DNA of 64,000 nt from JBGAKG01 sp044224495. GTDB lineage: Bacteria; Myxococcota_A; Polyangia; Polyangiales; Polyangiaceae. The stretch spans positions 459,747 to 523,746 of the forward strand of contig JBGAKG010000001.1 in assembly GCA_044224495.1 (NCBI GenBank). The letters run 5' to 3'. Positions 35,532-44,817 of the stretch are shown here, in pieces. The stretch's first letter is position 1. Every line of letters starts with the position of its first letter. A program made the translations under genes and the position numbers. Under the pieces are notes generated by a model. That model was not told the DNA's origin, did no database searches, and worked only from the letters and a program-made list of their open reading frames with translations.

Positions 35532-36620
35532 TCACTGCGGCTGTGGGATCGTCGCTCCCGTGTCCACCGCTTCGAAGTCGCTGCCCTTGATCTTGCCGAA
35601 CGCCGAGATGATGCCGCTGATGATCGGCTTCCACCCGTCGTTCGTGTCGCCCTGGATGTACCAAGACGAGCCGTTGTCCGCGACGATGAGCCCGTACTTC
35701 TTCATCGCCGCGATGAGCACCTGCGCCTCGGCCGATGCACCCGCCACGTTGACCGAGCTCTTCAAGCGGAGGCGGAGGCCCATCGGCGGGAGACTCGTGG
35801 TCGAATCCCCCGCGCCGTGCGTCGCCGGGTGGATGTAGCCGTTGAAGCTCGAGTCGACGGTGACGCGGAGCGCGTGCTCGATCTTGCCTGCCTTCACTTC
35901 GTCGTAACGCGCGAGCAGCGGCATGATCGGGAGGCCCGCAGCGTCGGCGCTGGTCCAACCCTCGGGCCGGAGCGCGTTCGTGTTCATCGGGAACACCGCG
36001 CCGTTCGCGGCCATCCACGGCGCCGCGGTGAAGTTCTGCGTGTTGTAGATCTCGTAGAGCGTGCACCCCGACGGCGCACCCGCCGTGTCGAGGTAGAGCA
36101 CGTGCCGATCGGCCGTCGTCTTCGCGCTCGGTCCGCCCTCGATCTTCGCGTTCGTCGGGATCGGGTAGCAGAAGTTGCCGCCGGAGCCGGAGCACGGCCG
36201 CTTGTCGCTCTCGGAGTTGCCCCACTTCGTGGTCCACGAGAACGCGACCGGAGGTGCACCCGTCCCGGTGTTGATCGGGATGCCGTACTGCTCCGTGAAG
36301 TCGCCCCAATCCGGGTGGAGCGTCGTGTTCGCGCCGATGCTCGCGATGAACGTCGCGCTGTCCTTGTGGACGGCGACGGCGGAAATGTCCGAGTTCAACG
36401 GATTGTCCGCGGGGAGGATGTCGCACCCGGCGACCACGGGGCTCTTGGTGTTGGGGATCGGCTTTCCACCATCGCCCGGCGGAGGATTGCCACCGTCGGG
36501 GTTGCCGTTCCCGCCGTCGGGGTTGCCGCCACCACCGTCGGTGGTGGCGCTCGAGTCGTCGCCACCGCATGCCGCAACCGCAGTCACCAGGATCACCCCG
36601 AGCGCAAGCGTGCTTCGCAT
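35532..36620 (-). CDS. Secreted lipoprotein of a conserved unknown family
   Basis: 362 aa from the ATG at 36620 with GGAGGG upstream. The lipobox is VAAC (Cys18), followed by an Asn/Pro/Asp/Gly-rich linker (about 22-55). The body has blocks that I recall from secreted proteins in actinobacteria and other soil bacteria (ADRHVLYLDTA, ALRPEGWTSADAAGLPIMPL, LRLRLKSS, VADNGSSWYIQGD). No enzymatic function is established to my knowledge; the Asp/His/Trp conservation would suit a glycan-related enzyme, but that is a guess. Confidence 0.8.
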   Translation of the reverse strand: MRSTLALGVILVTAVAACGGDDSSATTDGGGGNPDGGNGNPDGGNPPPGDGGKPIPNTKSPVVAGCDILPADNPLNSDISAVAVHKDSATFIASIGANTTLHPDWGDFTEQYGIPINTGTGAPPVAFSWTTKWGNSESDKRPCSGSGGNFCYPIPTNAKIEGGPSAKTTADRHVLYLDTAGAPSGCTLYEIYNTQNFTAAPWMAANGAVFPMNTNALRPEGWTSADAAGLPIMPLLARYDEVKAGKIEHALRVTVDSSFNGYIHPATHGAGDSTTSLPPMGLRLRLKSSVNVAGASAEAQVLIAAMKKYGLIVADNGSSWYIQGDTNDGWKPIISGIISAFGKIKGSDFEAVDTGATIPQPQ

Positions 36621-36666
36621 GGAACCCTCCTCGCTGAGCGTAGCATTTCGGAGTAGGGTGTCTCCC

Positions 36667-38685
36667 ATGGATCGGCCCGTCGTGCGGGGTGGTTTTGTCC
36701 TTTTCGTGTCCACGCTGGCGGTGCTGCTCGCCGCGCTCGTGGGCGCCGGCTGCGGCATCCGGTCCCCGCTCGACGACACACCGCTCGACGGGAGCGTCAG
36801 CGGCGATGGCGGCCCGTGCGGGAGCGGCACTACCACCTGCAACGGGACCTGCACCGTCACCGACTTCGATCCGTCGAACTGCGGCAAGTGCGGCACCGTC
36901 TGCGCGACGGGCCTCTCCTGCGTGAAGGGCACGTGCACCGCCTCCGAGTGCAACGGCGGCACCACCAAGTGCACCGACAAGTGTGCCGACCTCGAGAACG
37001 ATCCCGCGAACTGCGGCAAGTGCGGCGCGGCGTGTCCGGTCGGCCAGGTCTGCTCGGCCGGCAAGTGCGACCTCTTCTGCAACGGCGGCACCACCAAGTG
37101 CGGCAACCTCTGCGTCGACTCGCAGAGCGATCCCAAGAACTGCGGCTTCTGCGGCAACACGTGCCCCACCGGTCTCGTCTGCTCGCAAGGTGGCTGCACC
37201 AACCAGTGCAGCGGCGGCACCACGCAGTGCGGCCAAGCCTGCGTCGACATCAAGGTCGACCCGTCCAACTGCGGCAAGTGCGGCAACGCATGCCCCGGCG
37301 GACAGGTGTGCTCCGGCGGCCAGTGCGCGGTGACCTGCGCGCAGGGCCTCACCAAGTGCGGCAGCTTCTGCGTCGACACCACGAACGATCAGAAGAACTG
37401 CGGCCAGTGCGGCTTCGTCTGCAGCGGCACCGACAAGTGCGTGGGCGGCAAGTGCACCGCGTGCGACTCGACGACCACCGACTGCGACGGTGACGGCTGG
37501 CTCCAGAGCGAAGGCGACTGCTGCGACAAGCCCGGCGCGTGCGGCTCCGAGCCCAAGCTCGTGAACCCCGGCGCGATCGAGGTCGTCGGCAACGGCATCG
37601 ACGACAACTGCAACTCGCTCGTCGACCTCTTCGACAACGTCGACACCCAGTCCTGCGATCAGGGGCTCGCCTCGAACTCGACCGTGGCCGGCGACTACGC
37701 GAAGGCGCTCGGCATCTGCCGCACCACGACGGCGAACCCGCCGCTCAAGAAGGACAAGACGTGGGGCCTGCTCGACGCGCAGCTCGTCCGCGCCGACGGC
37801 ACGCCGCTCGGTGACCGCAGCGGTCACTCGATCCGCACCAAGTTCGGGAGCGGCATCCTTCCGCTCCAGGGTCAGTCGCTCGTCGTCATGTCGAACGGCA
37901 TGGCGAGCGACGCGACCCAGCTCCTCCCCGGCCCCAACGGCGGTGCCCCGGCGGGCAACAACGTGAGCCGCGCGTTCCAGCCCGCGAGCACGGTGAACAT
38001 CAACACGTGCAACAACCCGCTCTGCATCAAGGACTGGCTCCAGACCGCGAACCCGCCGCTCAAGGGCGCGGGGCAGCTGCCGGCCGCACCGCAGTGCGGG
38101 CAGATCCAGAACCCGAACAACGCGAACGACTCCGTGATGCTCGTGCTCACGGTCCGCGCCCCGACCAACGCGCGCGCGTTCTCGTTCAACTCGTTCTTCT
38201 TCTCGGCCGAGTTCCCCGAGTTCGTCTGCCAGGCGTTCAACGACCAGTACATCGCGCTCGTCGACACGCCCACCGGCACGCCCTCGCCGATCGCGAACCC
38301 CGTCGACAAGAACCTCATGACGTTCATTCAGGCGGGACAGAAGTGGCCCGTCGCGATCAATATCGCCAAGGGAACCCCGGTGTTCTCCGTCTGCGACGCC
38401 GCGTCGAAGACGCAGCAGTGCCAGGGCACGCAGGTCTCCAGCACCTCCTGCTCGCTCGGGGCGGGTGGGCTCGCGGGCACCGGCTTCGACAAGCCGAACA
38501 GCGGGAACTGCATCATCGGCGGCGGCACCTACTGGCTCACCACCGCGGGCAACGTGATCCCGGGCGAGGTCGTCCAGCTCCGCATCGCGATCTGGGACGT
38601 GACCGACTCGATCTTCGACTCGACGGCCCTCCTCGATGGCTTCCAGTGGCTCGCCAACGCCACGCTCCCCGGAACCTCCAACTGA
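36667..38685 (+). CDS. Cys-repeat / MopE-loop / choice-of-anchor-L lipoprotein
   Basis: 672 aa from the ATG at 36667. The signal ends in VGAGC (Cys29). Residues about 50-265 hold six Cys-rich repeats of the type CNGGTTKCGNLCVD, then NCGKCGNAC. Residues about 275-318 carry a MopE-like metal loop (DCDGDGWLQSEGDCCD, then GIDDNCN). Residues about 330-665 match choice-of-anchor-L proteins (FSFNSFFFSAEFPEFVCQAF). This is a large cell-surface protein, perhaps metal-binding. The Tat-exported subunit follows after 10 bp, so it may be cotranscribed with the GMC oxidoreductase. Confidence 0.88.
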   Translation: MDRPVVRGGFVLFVSTLAVLLAALVGAGCGIRSPLDDTPLDGSVSGDGGPCGSGTTTCNGTCTVTDFDPSNCGKCGTVCATGLSCVKGTCTASECNGGTTKCTDKCADLENDPANCGKCGAACPVGQVCSAGKCDLFCNGGTTKCGNLCVDSQSDPKNCGFCGNTCPTGLVCSQGGCTNQCSGGTTQCGQACVDIKVDPSNCGKCGNACPGGQVCSGGQCAVTCAQGLTKCGSFCVDTTNDQKNCGQCGFVCSGTDKCVGGKCTACDSTTTDCDGDGWLQSEGDCCDKPGACGSEPKLVNPGAIEVVGNGIDDNCNSLVDLFDNVDTQSCDQGLASNSTVAGDYAKALGICRTTTANPPLKKDKTWGLLDAQLVRADGTPLGDRSGHSIRTKFGSGILPLQGQSLVVMSNGMASDATQLLPGPNGGAPAGNNVSRAFQPASTVNINTCNNPLCIKDWLQTANPPLKGAGQLPAAPQCGQIQNPNNANDSVMLVLTVRAPTNARAFSFNSFFFSAEFPEFVCQAFNDQYIALVDTPTGTPSPIANPVDKNLMTFIQAGQKWPVAINIAKGTPVFSVCDAASKTQQCQGTQVSSTSCSLGAGGLAGTGFDKPNSGNCIIGGGTYWLTTAGNVIPGEVVQLRIAIWDVTDSIFDSTALLDGFQWLANATLPGTSN

Positions 38686-38695
38686 CGGCCGCGCG

Positions 38696-39265
38696 ATGAC
38701 GAAGACCGACCGACGCACGTTCCTCAAGCGCGGTCTCTTCGGCGGCGTCGCGCTCGTGCTCGGCGGGGTGGGCCTGGGCGCAATCCCCGGCGCGCACGTC
38801 GCCGACCCCGCCCGCGCGCTCGCCGTCCTCGACGGACGTGCGTTCCAGGTGCTCGTCGCGGTCGCGCGGCGCGTGATCACGGCGGGCGGCGCGGATCACG
38901 TCGCGATCGTGCACCGAATCGACGACGGGCTCGGTGCGCTGCCGCCCGAGGCCCAGAAGGATCTCGTCGGGCTCCTGCACCTCTTCGACAACGCGCTCGC
39001 GTCGGCGCTCTTCGACCGCCGCGTCGTCCCGTTCACCCAGCTCGCGGGGCCCGAGCAGGACGCCGCGCTCGACGCGTGGCGCGACAGCTCGCTCGCCGTG
39101 CGCAGGAGCGGCTACCACGCGCTGCGCAAGCTCTGCCTCGTCGCGCATTGGGGCGAAGAGTCCTCGTTCTCCGCGATCGAGGGCTACGCCCCGCCCGCAC
39201 CGGGGAGCTTTCGAAACGTCGCCTACGCGGACTCGAAGTGGGGCGACACCACGGAGTCGTCGTGA
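38696..39265 (+). CDS. Tat-exported small subunit of a GMC-type dehydrogenase (gluconate dehydrogenase subunit 3-like)
   Basis: 189 aa. The twin-arginine signal DRRTFLKRGLFGG is followed by a hydrophobic stretch to about residue 35. The rest is helical (RAFQVLVAVARRVITAGGAD, then LLHLFDNALASALF) as in gluconate 2-dehydrogenase subunit 3, which chaperones and escorts the flavoprotein. Its stop overlaps the GMC start as GTGA. The partner lacks its own signal, so hitch-hiker export through Tat is likely. Confidence 0.8.
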   Translation: MTKTDRRTFLKRGLFGGVALVLGGVGLGAIPGAHVADPARALAVLDGRAFQVLVAVARRVITAGGADHVAIVHRIDDGLGALPPEAQKDLVGLLHLFDNALASALFDRRVVPFTQLAGPEQDAALDAWRDSSLAVRRSGYHALRKLCLVAHWGEESSFSAIEGYAPPAPGSFRNVAYADSKWGDTTESS

Positions 39266-40827
39266 CCGCCCTCCTCGCCATCCGGACCAGCCCGCGCGTC
39301 GTCGACGGCAGCGCTCTCGCGAGCGACGGCGCGTTCGACTGCGACGTCTGCATCATCGGCAGCGGCGCCGGCGGCGCCGTGACCGCGGCGGTGCTCGCGC
39401 GCGCCGGGAAGAACGTCCTCCTCGTCGAAGAGGGCGGCTACTACACGAGCGACGAGTTCACGACCCGCGAGCGGGACATGGTCCCGCGGCTCTACCAGGA
39501 GAGCGGCCAGCGGACGACGGCGGACCTCGGCATCTCCATCCTCCAAGGCCGCGCCGTCGGCGGCACCACGGTCGTCAACTGGACGACCAGCTTCCGCACG
39601 CCGGAGGACGTGATCGCGCATTGGCAGCAGAAGCACGCCGTCGGCGGCTTCGCCTACGCCGACCTCGTCCCTCATTGGGACTGGATCGAGAAGCGGCTCG
39701 GCATCGCGAAGGTGACCTACGCGTCGATGAACCCGAACAACCGCACCCTCTACGACGGGTGTGCCGCCCTCGGCTGGGACGTCGATCTGCTCAAGCGCAA
39801 CGTGCACCAGTGCCAGCAGACCGGGATGTGCAGCCTCGGGTGCCCCGTGAACGCCAAGCGCTCCATGCTCGTCACGATGATCCCCGACGCGATCGACGCC
39901 GGCGCCCGGCTCGTGTTCCGCGCGCGGGCCGACCGTCTCGTCAGCGCCGGTGGAGCGATCGAGCGCGTCGAGGGCAGCTTCCTCGACGAAGGCGGGCACA
40001 AACCGACCGGCAAGACGTTCACCGTCCGCGCGAAGCGCTACATCGTGTCCGGGGGAGCGATCAACTCGCCGGCGCTTCTCCTCCGCTCCGGCATCGACGA
40101 CGAAGGCCGCGTCGGGCGGCGCACGTTCCTCCACCCCGTCGTCGCGAGCGCCGGCGTGTACCACGAAGAGATCCGGCCGTGGCTCGGGGCCCCCCAGAGC
40201 GCGGCGAGCCACCACTTCGCGCACCGTGGCGACGACATCGGTTGGTTCCTCGAAGCGGCACCCTTCTACCCTTCCCTCGCGTCGGCGGTGCTCCCGGGCT
40301 TCGGGGCGGAGCACGCGCACGACATGACGCTCGCTTCGCACCTCGCGCTCCACCTCGCGATCACGATCGACGGCTTCCACGACGACATCGTCGGGGGCAC
40401 GGTGCGCTTGCGCCCCTCCGGCGCCCCCATCCTCGACTACCCGATCACGCCGCGCCAATGGGAGACGTTCCGCGAAGCGCAGAAGCGCTTGGCCGAGGTG
40501 CAGTTCGCGGGCGGTGCCACCACCGTCCTCACCCTCCACGATCCTCCGCTCGCGCTCGCCTCGCCCCGCGACGTGAAGCGGATCGACGAGCGCGTGTACG
40601 ATGTCGGCGCGGTCCCCATCTTCACGGCCCACCAGATGGGCGGGTGTGCGATGGGGGACGACCCGAGCCGCTCCGTCGTCCGGAGCGAAGATCTCCGGCA
40701 CCACCGCCTCGCCAACCTACATGTCGTCGACGGCTCGGTGTTCCCCACCAGCCTGGGCGTGAATCCCCAGGAGTCGATCTACGGGCTGGCGCGCCTCATG
40801 GCCACGCGGATCGCGGCGTTGGCCTGA
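39262..40827 (+). CDS. GMC-family FAD oxidoreductase (dehydrogenase large subunit)
   Basis: 521 aa from a GTG overlapping the previous stop. FAD site GSGAGG (33-38), the GGTTVVNWTTSF motif (100-111), and the C-terminal block AHQMGGCAMG with a following NPQESIYGLA. These are the signature of GMC alcohol, sugar or sterol oxidoreductases. A cysteine group (Cys184, Cys190, Cys194; CQQTGMCSLGC) recalls the Fe-S-binding insertion of some dehydrogenase members. The substrate is not determinable. The coupling to the Tat subunit argues for periplasmic action with electron transfer to a cytochrome. Confidence 0.9.
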   Translation: MTALLAIRTSPRVVDGSALASDGAFDCDVCIIGSGAGGAVTAAVLARAGKNVLLVEEGGYYTSDEFTTRERDMVPRLYQESGQRTTADLGISILQGRAVGGTTVVNWTTSFRTPEDVIAHWQQKHAVGGFAYADLVPHWDWIEKRLGIAKVTYASMNPNNRTLYDGCAALGWDVDLLKRNVHQCQQTGMCSLGCPVNAKRSMLVTMIPDAIDAGARLVFRARADRLVSAGGAIERVEGSFLDEGGHKPTGKTFTVRAKRYIVSGGAINSPALLLRSGIDDEGRVGRRTFLHPVVASAGVYHEEIRPWLGAPQSAASHHFAHRGDDIGWFLEAAPFYPSLASAVLPGFGAEHAHDMTLASHLALHLAITIDGFHDDIVGGTVRLRPSGAPILDYPITPRQWETFREAQKRLAEVQFAGGATTVLTLHDPPLALASPRDVKRIDERVYDVGAVPIFTAHQMGGCAMGDDPSRSVVRSEDLRHHRLANLHVVDGSVFPTSLGVNPQESIYGLARLMATRIAALA

Positions 40828-40835
40828 GCCGCGCC

Positions 40836-41213
40836 TCACTTCGCGGAGTAGAGGGTAGCGCGCTTCTCGCCCTTCTTCGTCAACACCTTGTTCTTCAGTC
40901 CCAGTTTGAGAACACTGGGTAACTCCTTGCGCTCCAGCCCGAGCATCGCCTGAATCTGCTCTGCACGAAGCGAGCGATCGCCGAGCTCGGCGACGACGCG
41001 ATCGAGGAGTTGCTGGAGCTCTTCCGGGCTTCGCCGCTTCAGTCTGCCGTTGCTCCCACGGCGTGGAACGTGGCGAATTTGCGAGTCGAATCGGCGCCCG
41101 TTGCCTTTGGCGAGCGCGTCGACCAAGTCGTCCAGGTTCGCTCCCTTGAGCTCCGCCAGCACGTCGCGCGCAAAACGCTCGGCGAGAACCGTGATCCGGC
41201 GTTCGATGGACAT
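40836..41213 (-). CDS. Small putative winged-helix DNA-binding protein
   Basis: 125 aa from the ATG at 41213. The N-terminal helical part (about 1-60) contains an Arg/Lys-rich linker. Residues about 65-125 form a predicted winged helix (LRAEQIQAMLGLERKELPSV, then a KKGEKRATLYSAK wing), a plan seen, as I recall, in several small myxobacterial proteins. A nucleoid or regulatory role is likely. It is divergent from the gene at 41289 across an AT-rich 75-bp gap, so it may control itself and that gene. Confidence 0.7.
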   Translation of the reverse strand: MSIERRITVLAERFARDVLAELKGANLDDLVDALAKGNGRRFDSQIRHVPRRGSNGRLKRRSPEELQQLLDRVVAELGDRSLRAEQIQAMLGLERKELPSVLKLGLKNKVLTKKGEKRATLYSAK

Positions 41214-41288
41214 ACATCCAGTTAGCTCAGATTCATGAGTCCCGGAAAGGGAAAATCGATACAAAGTCCCCCGTGTTAATCGATTACT
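41214..41288. promoter_or_regulatory. AT-rich divergent promoter region with AATCGAT repeats
   Basis: Markedly lower GC than the surroundings. AATCGAT occurs at 41254-41260 and 41278-41284, 24 bp apart, the second inside the palindrome AATCGATT. Direct repeats on about the same face of the helix are a plausible operator for the winged-helix protein. Confidence 0.45.
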
Positions 41289-42995
41289 ATGAACGGAATG
41301 AACGGTAGCTCCGGCGCAGCGAGCGTGCTCGAGGCCCTCGTCGCGCGCGGCGTGCTGGCACCGCCACAGGCTCGTCACGTGCAGCACCTCCGGGCGCGCG
41401 CGCGCGAGGGGTGGTCCGAGGCTCGTTTGGTAGTCGATTTGGGCTATTGCGACCGCAATGTCGTGGCGGAATGCGTAGTTGCGCTCCGGGGCGGCCGACG
41501 CTGGGATGGTCGGGCGCCCGACGCCGAGGCGATTCGTCGCACCGCCGACGCGCGACCGCTCGAGGGACGGGTGCTCGCGCTCGTGGATGGGGTGGTCGTC
41601 TGGGCTTCCGTGGATCCCGAAGCCGGCGCCGACGGTGAGACCTTTCGTCTCGCTTCCGGCGCTCGCGCAGCCCGCCACGAGATCGTCACCGGAGTCGACC
41701 TCGAGACGCTCGACGACTGCATCGAGCCGAATCGCTTCGAGAAGCTGGCGGCCGAAGCGGACGTGGCGCGCCTCGTCGGAAGGGCGCTCGGGGGCATGTG
41801 CGTGGAGCGCGGACGGGCCGTGCGCTTCCGAGCGGGCGACACAGCGGAGCTCGCGTGGGGCCCGGACCTGACGCGGACGGTGCGCCTCGCCTCGGAGGTC
41901 GCGGCGGCGGCCGTCGATCGCCTCCGCGAGCTCGCGGGCGTCGAACCGCGCACGGCGTGGGGGGCCGGAATGATGGGGCTCCGCTTGGGTCCCGGCCGCG
42001 TGGCCGATGTCGAGCTCCGCTTCGCTCCGACGACGCGTGGGCTCGTGGGTGTCGCGCGCTTCGCGCCCTCCCCGCTCGCCCACCGGCGGGAGGACCAACC
42101 GGGCTCGCCCGCGCTCGGCGCCGCGCACCAGCGCGTGAGCGCAGCGAAGGGTCGGGCGGCGCTCGATGCAGCGCTCGACGAGCTGGTCACCGTGTCCGCG
42201 GCGGAGCCGAGCTCCGACGGCTCGTCCGTTCACGATCACCTGCTCGCGCTGGAGCGAAGGGTCGAGTTCCTGCGCTGGGCTCAGCGGAGTCACGACGCCG
42301 GAGCGCTCGCCGCGCGCGCGACTGCGCTCTGCATCGAGCACGCGCCGGCGGCGGCCGAGCTCTTCGAGAGCGCGATGATCGCGGCCCGCCCGCAGGGTAC
42401 CCGCGCACCGCTCCTGCGCGCCCGCGCGACGACGATCGCCGCTCACGACCCCCTGAGCGCAGTGGACGCGCTCGTCGACGCGCTCGCCGATCTCGATCCG
42501 GCGCTGCACGCCGGCGACGTCGCGACGATGGCCGCCGAGCTCGCGGCGCTGGAGCTGCGGATGCTCGGTGCACCGTCGCTCGGCACCCTCGAAGGCACGC
42601 GGCGGCTCGCGCTCGCGCGAGCGGCGACCGGCGATCGCGACGCCGAAGCGTCGGTCGAGGAGGTCGCCGTGCTCGCGCGCGCGCTCCAGGGCGAAGGAGC
42701 GGACGGCACGATCGCCTACGTGCGCGGTACCGTTCGGCTCGCGCAGGGCCGCCCGGCCGAGGCGGAGACCGAGTTTCGGGCCGCCATCGCGGCCTGGGCG
42801 AAGGTCGGGTGGAACGCTCCGCGGTGGACCGCCGCGCTCGAGCTCGCGCGCTCCTGGGTCGCGCTCGGTCGCCTGGCGGAGGCTCGCGAGATGGTCGCCG
42901 CCGCGCGCGCGAGCGGTGCCCTCGACGAAGACGGAGTCGCCGACGCGGAGCTCGTCCTCCGCGAAGCGGCCGGGCCGGGCCAGCCGTACCGATGA
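41289..42995 (+). CDS. Protein with secretion-ATPase N-domain-like start and TPR-like C-terminus
   Basis: 568 aa. The first 70 residues (VLEALVARGVLAPPQARHVQ, then LVVDLGYCDRNVVAECVVAL) resemble the MshEN/GspE N-domain that begins type II secretion and type IV pilus ATPases, but no ATPase follows. The middle is a mixed alpha/beta domain (about 90-270). The C-terminal half is an Ala/Leu-rich helical array (TPR-like: RGTVRLAQGRPAEAETEF, then SWVALGRLAEAREMV). It is probably an adaptor or regulatory protein. The ADP-ribosylglycohydrolase gene follows after 14 bp. Confidence 0.75.
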   Translation: MNGMNGSSGAASVLEALVARGVLAPPQARHVQHLRARAREGWSEARLVVDLGYCDRNVVAECVVALRGGRRWDGRAPDAEAIRRTADARPLEGRVLALVDGVVVWASVDPEAGADGETFRLASGARAARHEIVTGVDLETLDDCIEPNRFEKLAAEADVARLVGRALGGMCVERGRAVRFRAGDTAELAWGPDLTRTVRLASEVAAAAVDRLRELAGVEPRTAWGAGMMGLRLGPGRVADVELRFAPTTRGLVGVARFAPSPLAHRREDQPGSPALGAAHQRVSAAKGRAALDAALDELVTVSAAEPSSDGSSVHDHLLALERRVEFLRWAQRSHDAGALAARATALCIEHAPAAAELFESAMIAARPQGTRAPLLRARATTIAAHDPLSAVDALVDALADLDPALHAGDVATMAAELAALELRMLGAPSLGTLEGTRRLALARAATGDRDAEASVEEVAVLARALQGEGADGTIAYVRGTVRLAQGRPAEAETEFRAAIAAWAKVGWNAPRWTAALELARSWVALGRLAEAREMVAAARASGALDEDGVADAELVLREAAGPGQPYR

Positions 42996-43009
42996 AGTAG
43001 ACTCCGAGC

Positions 43010-43996
43010 ATGCGTACGCTCGACGGCATCGAAGGGAGCATCCTCGGTCTCGCGATCGGGGACGCGCTCGGGTTCCCGGCGGAGTTCCGCCGCCGCGCCC
43101 AGATCCAGGAGTCCTTCGGGCCCGGCGGTCTCACCGAGCTCGTCGCCGTGCACGACGCGCGCTGGCCGGAACGTCCGCTCATCGTCGGTCCGCGCCACCC
43201 GCCCGGCACGTACTCCGACGACACGCAGATGACGCTCGCCCTGGCGGAGGGGCTGCTCGAGACGGCGGACGGCGACGCGCTCGACGCGCGCATGGCGGCG
43301 ATCGCGCGTCGGTTCGTCACTTGGTCGCGCGCCGACGACAACGATCGCGCCCCCGGAAACGCCTGCATGACCGGTTGCCAGGCGCTCGCGCGGGGCACGG
43401 ACTGGCGCACCGCGGGCGTGCTCGGGTCGAAGGGGTGCGGGAGCGCGATGCGCGTCGCGCCGATCGGGCTCCTCTACGCCGACGACCACGCGCGACTCCT
43501 CGAGCTGGCGCGCGCGCAAGCGCTGCTCACGCACCGCCACGACGCCGCGACGGAGGGCGCAGCCGCAGCGGCGCTCCTCGTCGCGCTCGCGCTCGACGGG
43601 CGGTCGCCCGAAGAGATGTACGCCGCGATCATGGCCGAGTGCGCGCCGCGCTCCGAAGACTTCGCCGCGTGCCTCGCCAAGGTGCCCGACCTCCTCGACG
43701 CGCCGCCCGCGATCGCGCTCGGCGACGAAGGGCTGGGCGAAGCGTGGGTCGCCGAGGAGGCGGTCGCGTCGGCGCTGTGGTGCTTCTGGCGGAGCCCGGA
43801 CGACTTCGCGAAGGTCGTCCTCACCGCGACGAACACGGACGGCGACTCGGACAGCATCGCGTGCATCGCGGGCGGCATCGCCGGTGCACGCGTCGGCGCG
43901 GGGGGCATCCCCGAGCGTTGGCGCGGTGGCGTCGAGAACGCCGAGGGCCTCCGCGCGCTGGCGGCGCGGATCGGCGCGCGCGTCACTCCCCCTTGA
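43010..43996 (+). CDS. ADP-ribosylglycohydrolase (DraG-type)
   Basis: 328 aa. The family's two metal sites are present: GTYSDDTQMT (Ser69-Thr72 region) and TNTDGDSDSIACIAG near residue 275; the early GLAIGDALGFPAEF block is also typical. Such enzymes remove ADP-ribose from arginine or other residues, from nucleic acids or from related metabolites using two Mg2+/Mn2+ ions. No ADP-ribosyltransferase is adjacent. The last 14 bp overlap the convergent crotonase gene. Confidence 0.92.
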   Translation: MRTLDGIEGSILGLAIGDALGFPAEFRRRAQIQESFGPGGLTELVAVHDARWPERPLIVGPRHPPGTYSDDTQMTLALAEGLLETADGDALDARMAAIARRFVTWSRADDNDRAPGNACMTGCQALARGTDWRTAGVLGSKGCGSAMRVAPIGLLYADDHARLLELARAQALLTHRHDAATEGAAAAALLVALALDGRSPEEMYAAIMAECAPRSEDFAACLAKVPDLLDAPPAIALGDEGLGEAWVAEEAVASALWCFWRSPDDFAKVVLTATNTDGDSDSIACIAGGIAGARVGAGGIPERWRGGVENAEGLRALAARIGARVTPP

Positions 43997-44807
43997 AGAC
44001 GGGCGGGCGCTTCTCCAGGAACGCCGCCATCGCCTCGGCGAGATCGTTGGAGGCGAGGAACGCGGCGTTCCACACCGCGACGAAGCGCTCGCGATCGTGG
44101 ACCGCCGAGCGGCGGCCGAAGTCCATGACCTCTTTGATCCCGCGCACGACGACGGGCGAGTTCGCGGCGATCTCGCGCGCGAGCGTGCGCGCGCCGGCGA
44201 GGAGCGCGGCCTTGTCGGGGAAGACCTCGTTGACGAGGCCGATCCGGAGCGCGCGTGCTGCGTCGACGTCCTTGCCGGTGTAGGCGAGCTCGCGCGCGAC
44301 GCCTTCCCCGACGATCGCGGGGAGGCGCTGGAGGCTGCCGAGATCGGCGACCATCGCGACCTTGACCTCGCGGACGCTGATCTTGGCGTCCGCGCTGGCG
44401 AGGCGGATGTCGCACGCGGTCGCGAGATCGATCCCGCCGCCGATCGAGTGGCCGTGGAGGCAGCAGATCGTCGGCTTCGGGCACGCCTCGACGAGATCGA
44501 ACCCGCGCTGGAGCTCGAGGATCAGGTCGAAGAGACGCTGCCGCTGCTTCGCGAGGTTCGGCGGCGCGAGGAGCGGCATGAGCTCCGGCATCATCGCCTT
44601 CAGGTCGAGGCCGTAGGTGAAGTGCTCGCCCTCGCCGGAGAGCACGATCGCGCGGACGGCGTCGTCCTTGGCGAGCTCGGCGAACACCCGCGGGAGCTCG
44701 GCGAAGAAGTCGGGGCCCATCGCGTTGCCGCGCCCGGGCCCGAGGAGGCGGAGCTCCGCGACGTGGTCGGCGACCTCGACCTGGAGTGCTCTTCCGGACG
44801 TGCTCAT
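43983..44807 (-). CDS. Crotonase-family enzyme, dienoyl-CoA isomerase-like
   Basis: 274 aa. The oxyanion-hole segments are FTYGLDLKAM (about 65-74) and GHSIGGGIDLATACDIR. The catalytic region EVKVAMVADLGSLQRLP has Glu and Asp spaced as in delta3,5-delta2,4-dienoyl-CoA isomerase rather than the two-Glu hydratase pattern. It therefore probably moves double bonds in unsaturated acyl-CoAs. It lies downstream of kup-cysE-cysK by 10 bp, so it may share their transcript although the pathways are unrelated. Confidence 0.88.
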   Translation of the reverse strand: MSTSGRALQVEVADHVAELRLLGPGRGNAMGPDFFAELPRVFAELAKDDAVRAIVLSGEGEHFTYGLDLKAMMPELMPLLAPPNLAKQRQRLFDLILELQRGFDLVEACPKPTICCLHGHSIGGGIDLATACDIRLASADAKISVREVKVAMVADLGSLQRLPAIVGEGVARELAYTGKDVDAARALRIGLVNEVFPDKAALLAGARTLAREIAANSPVVVRGIKEVMDFGRRSAVHDRERFVAVWNAAFLASNDLAEAMAAFLEKRPPVFKGE

Positions 44808-44817
44808 CTTCTCTCCT

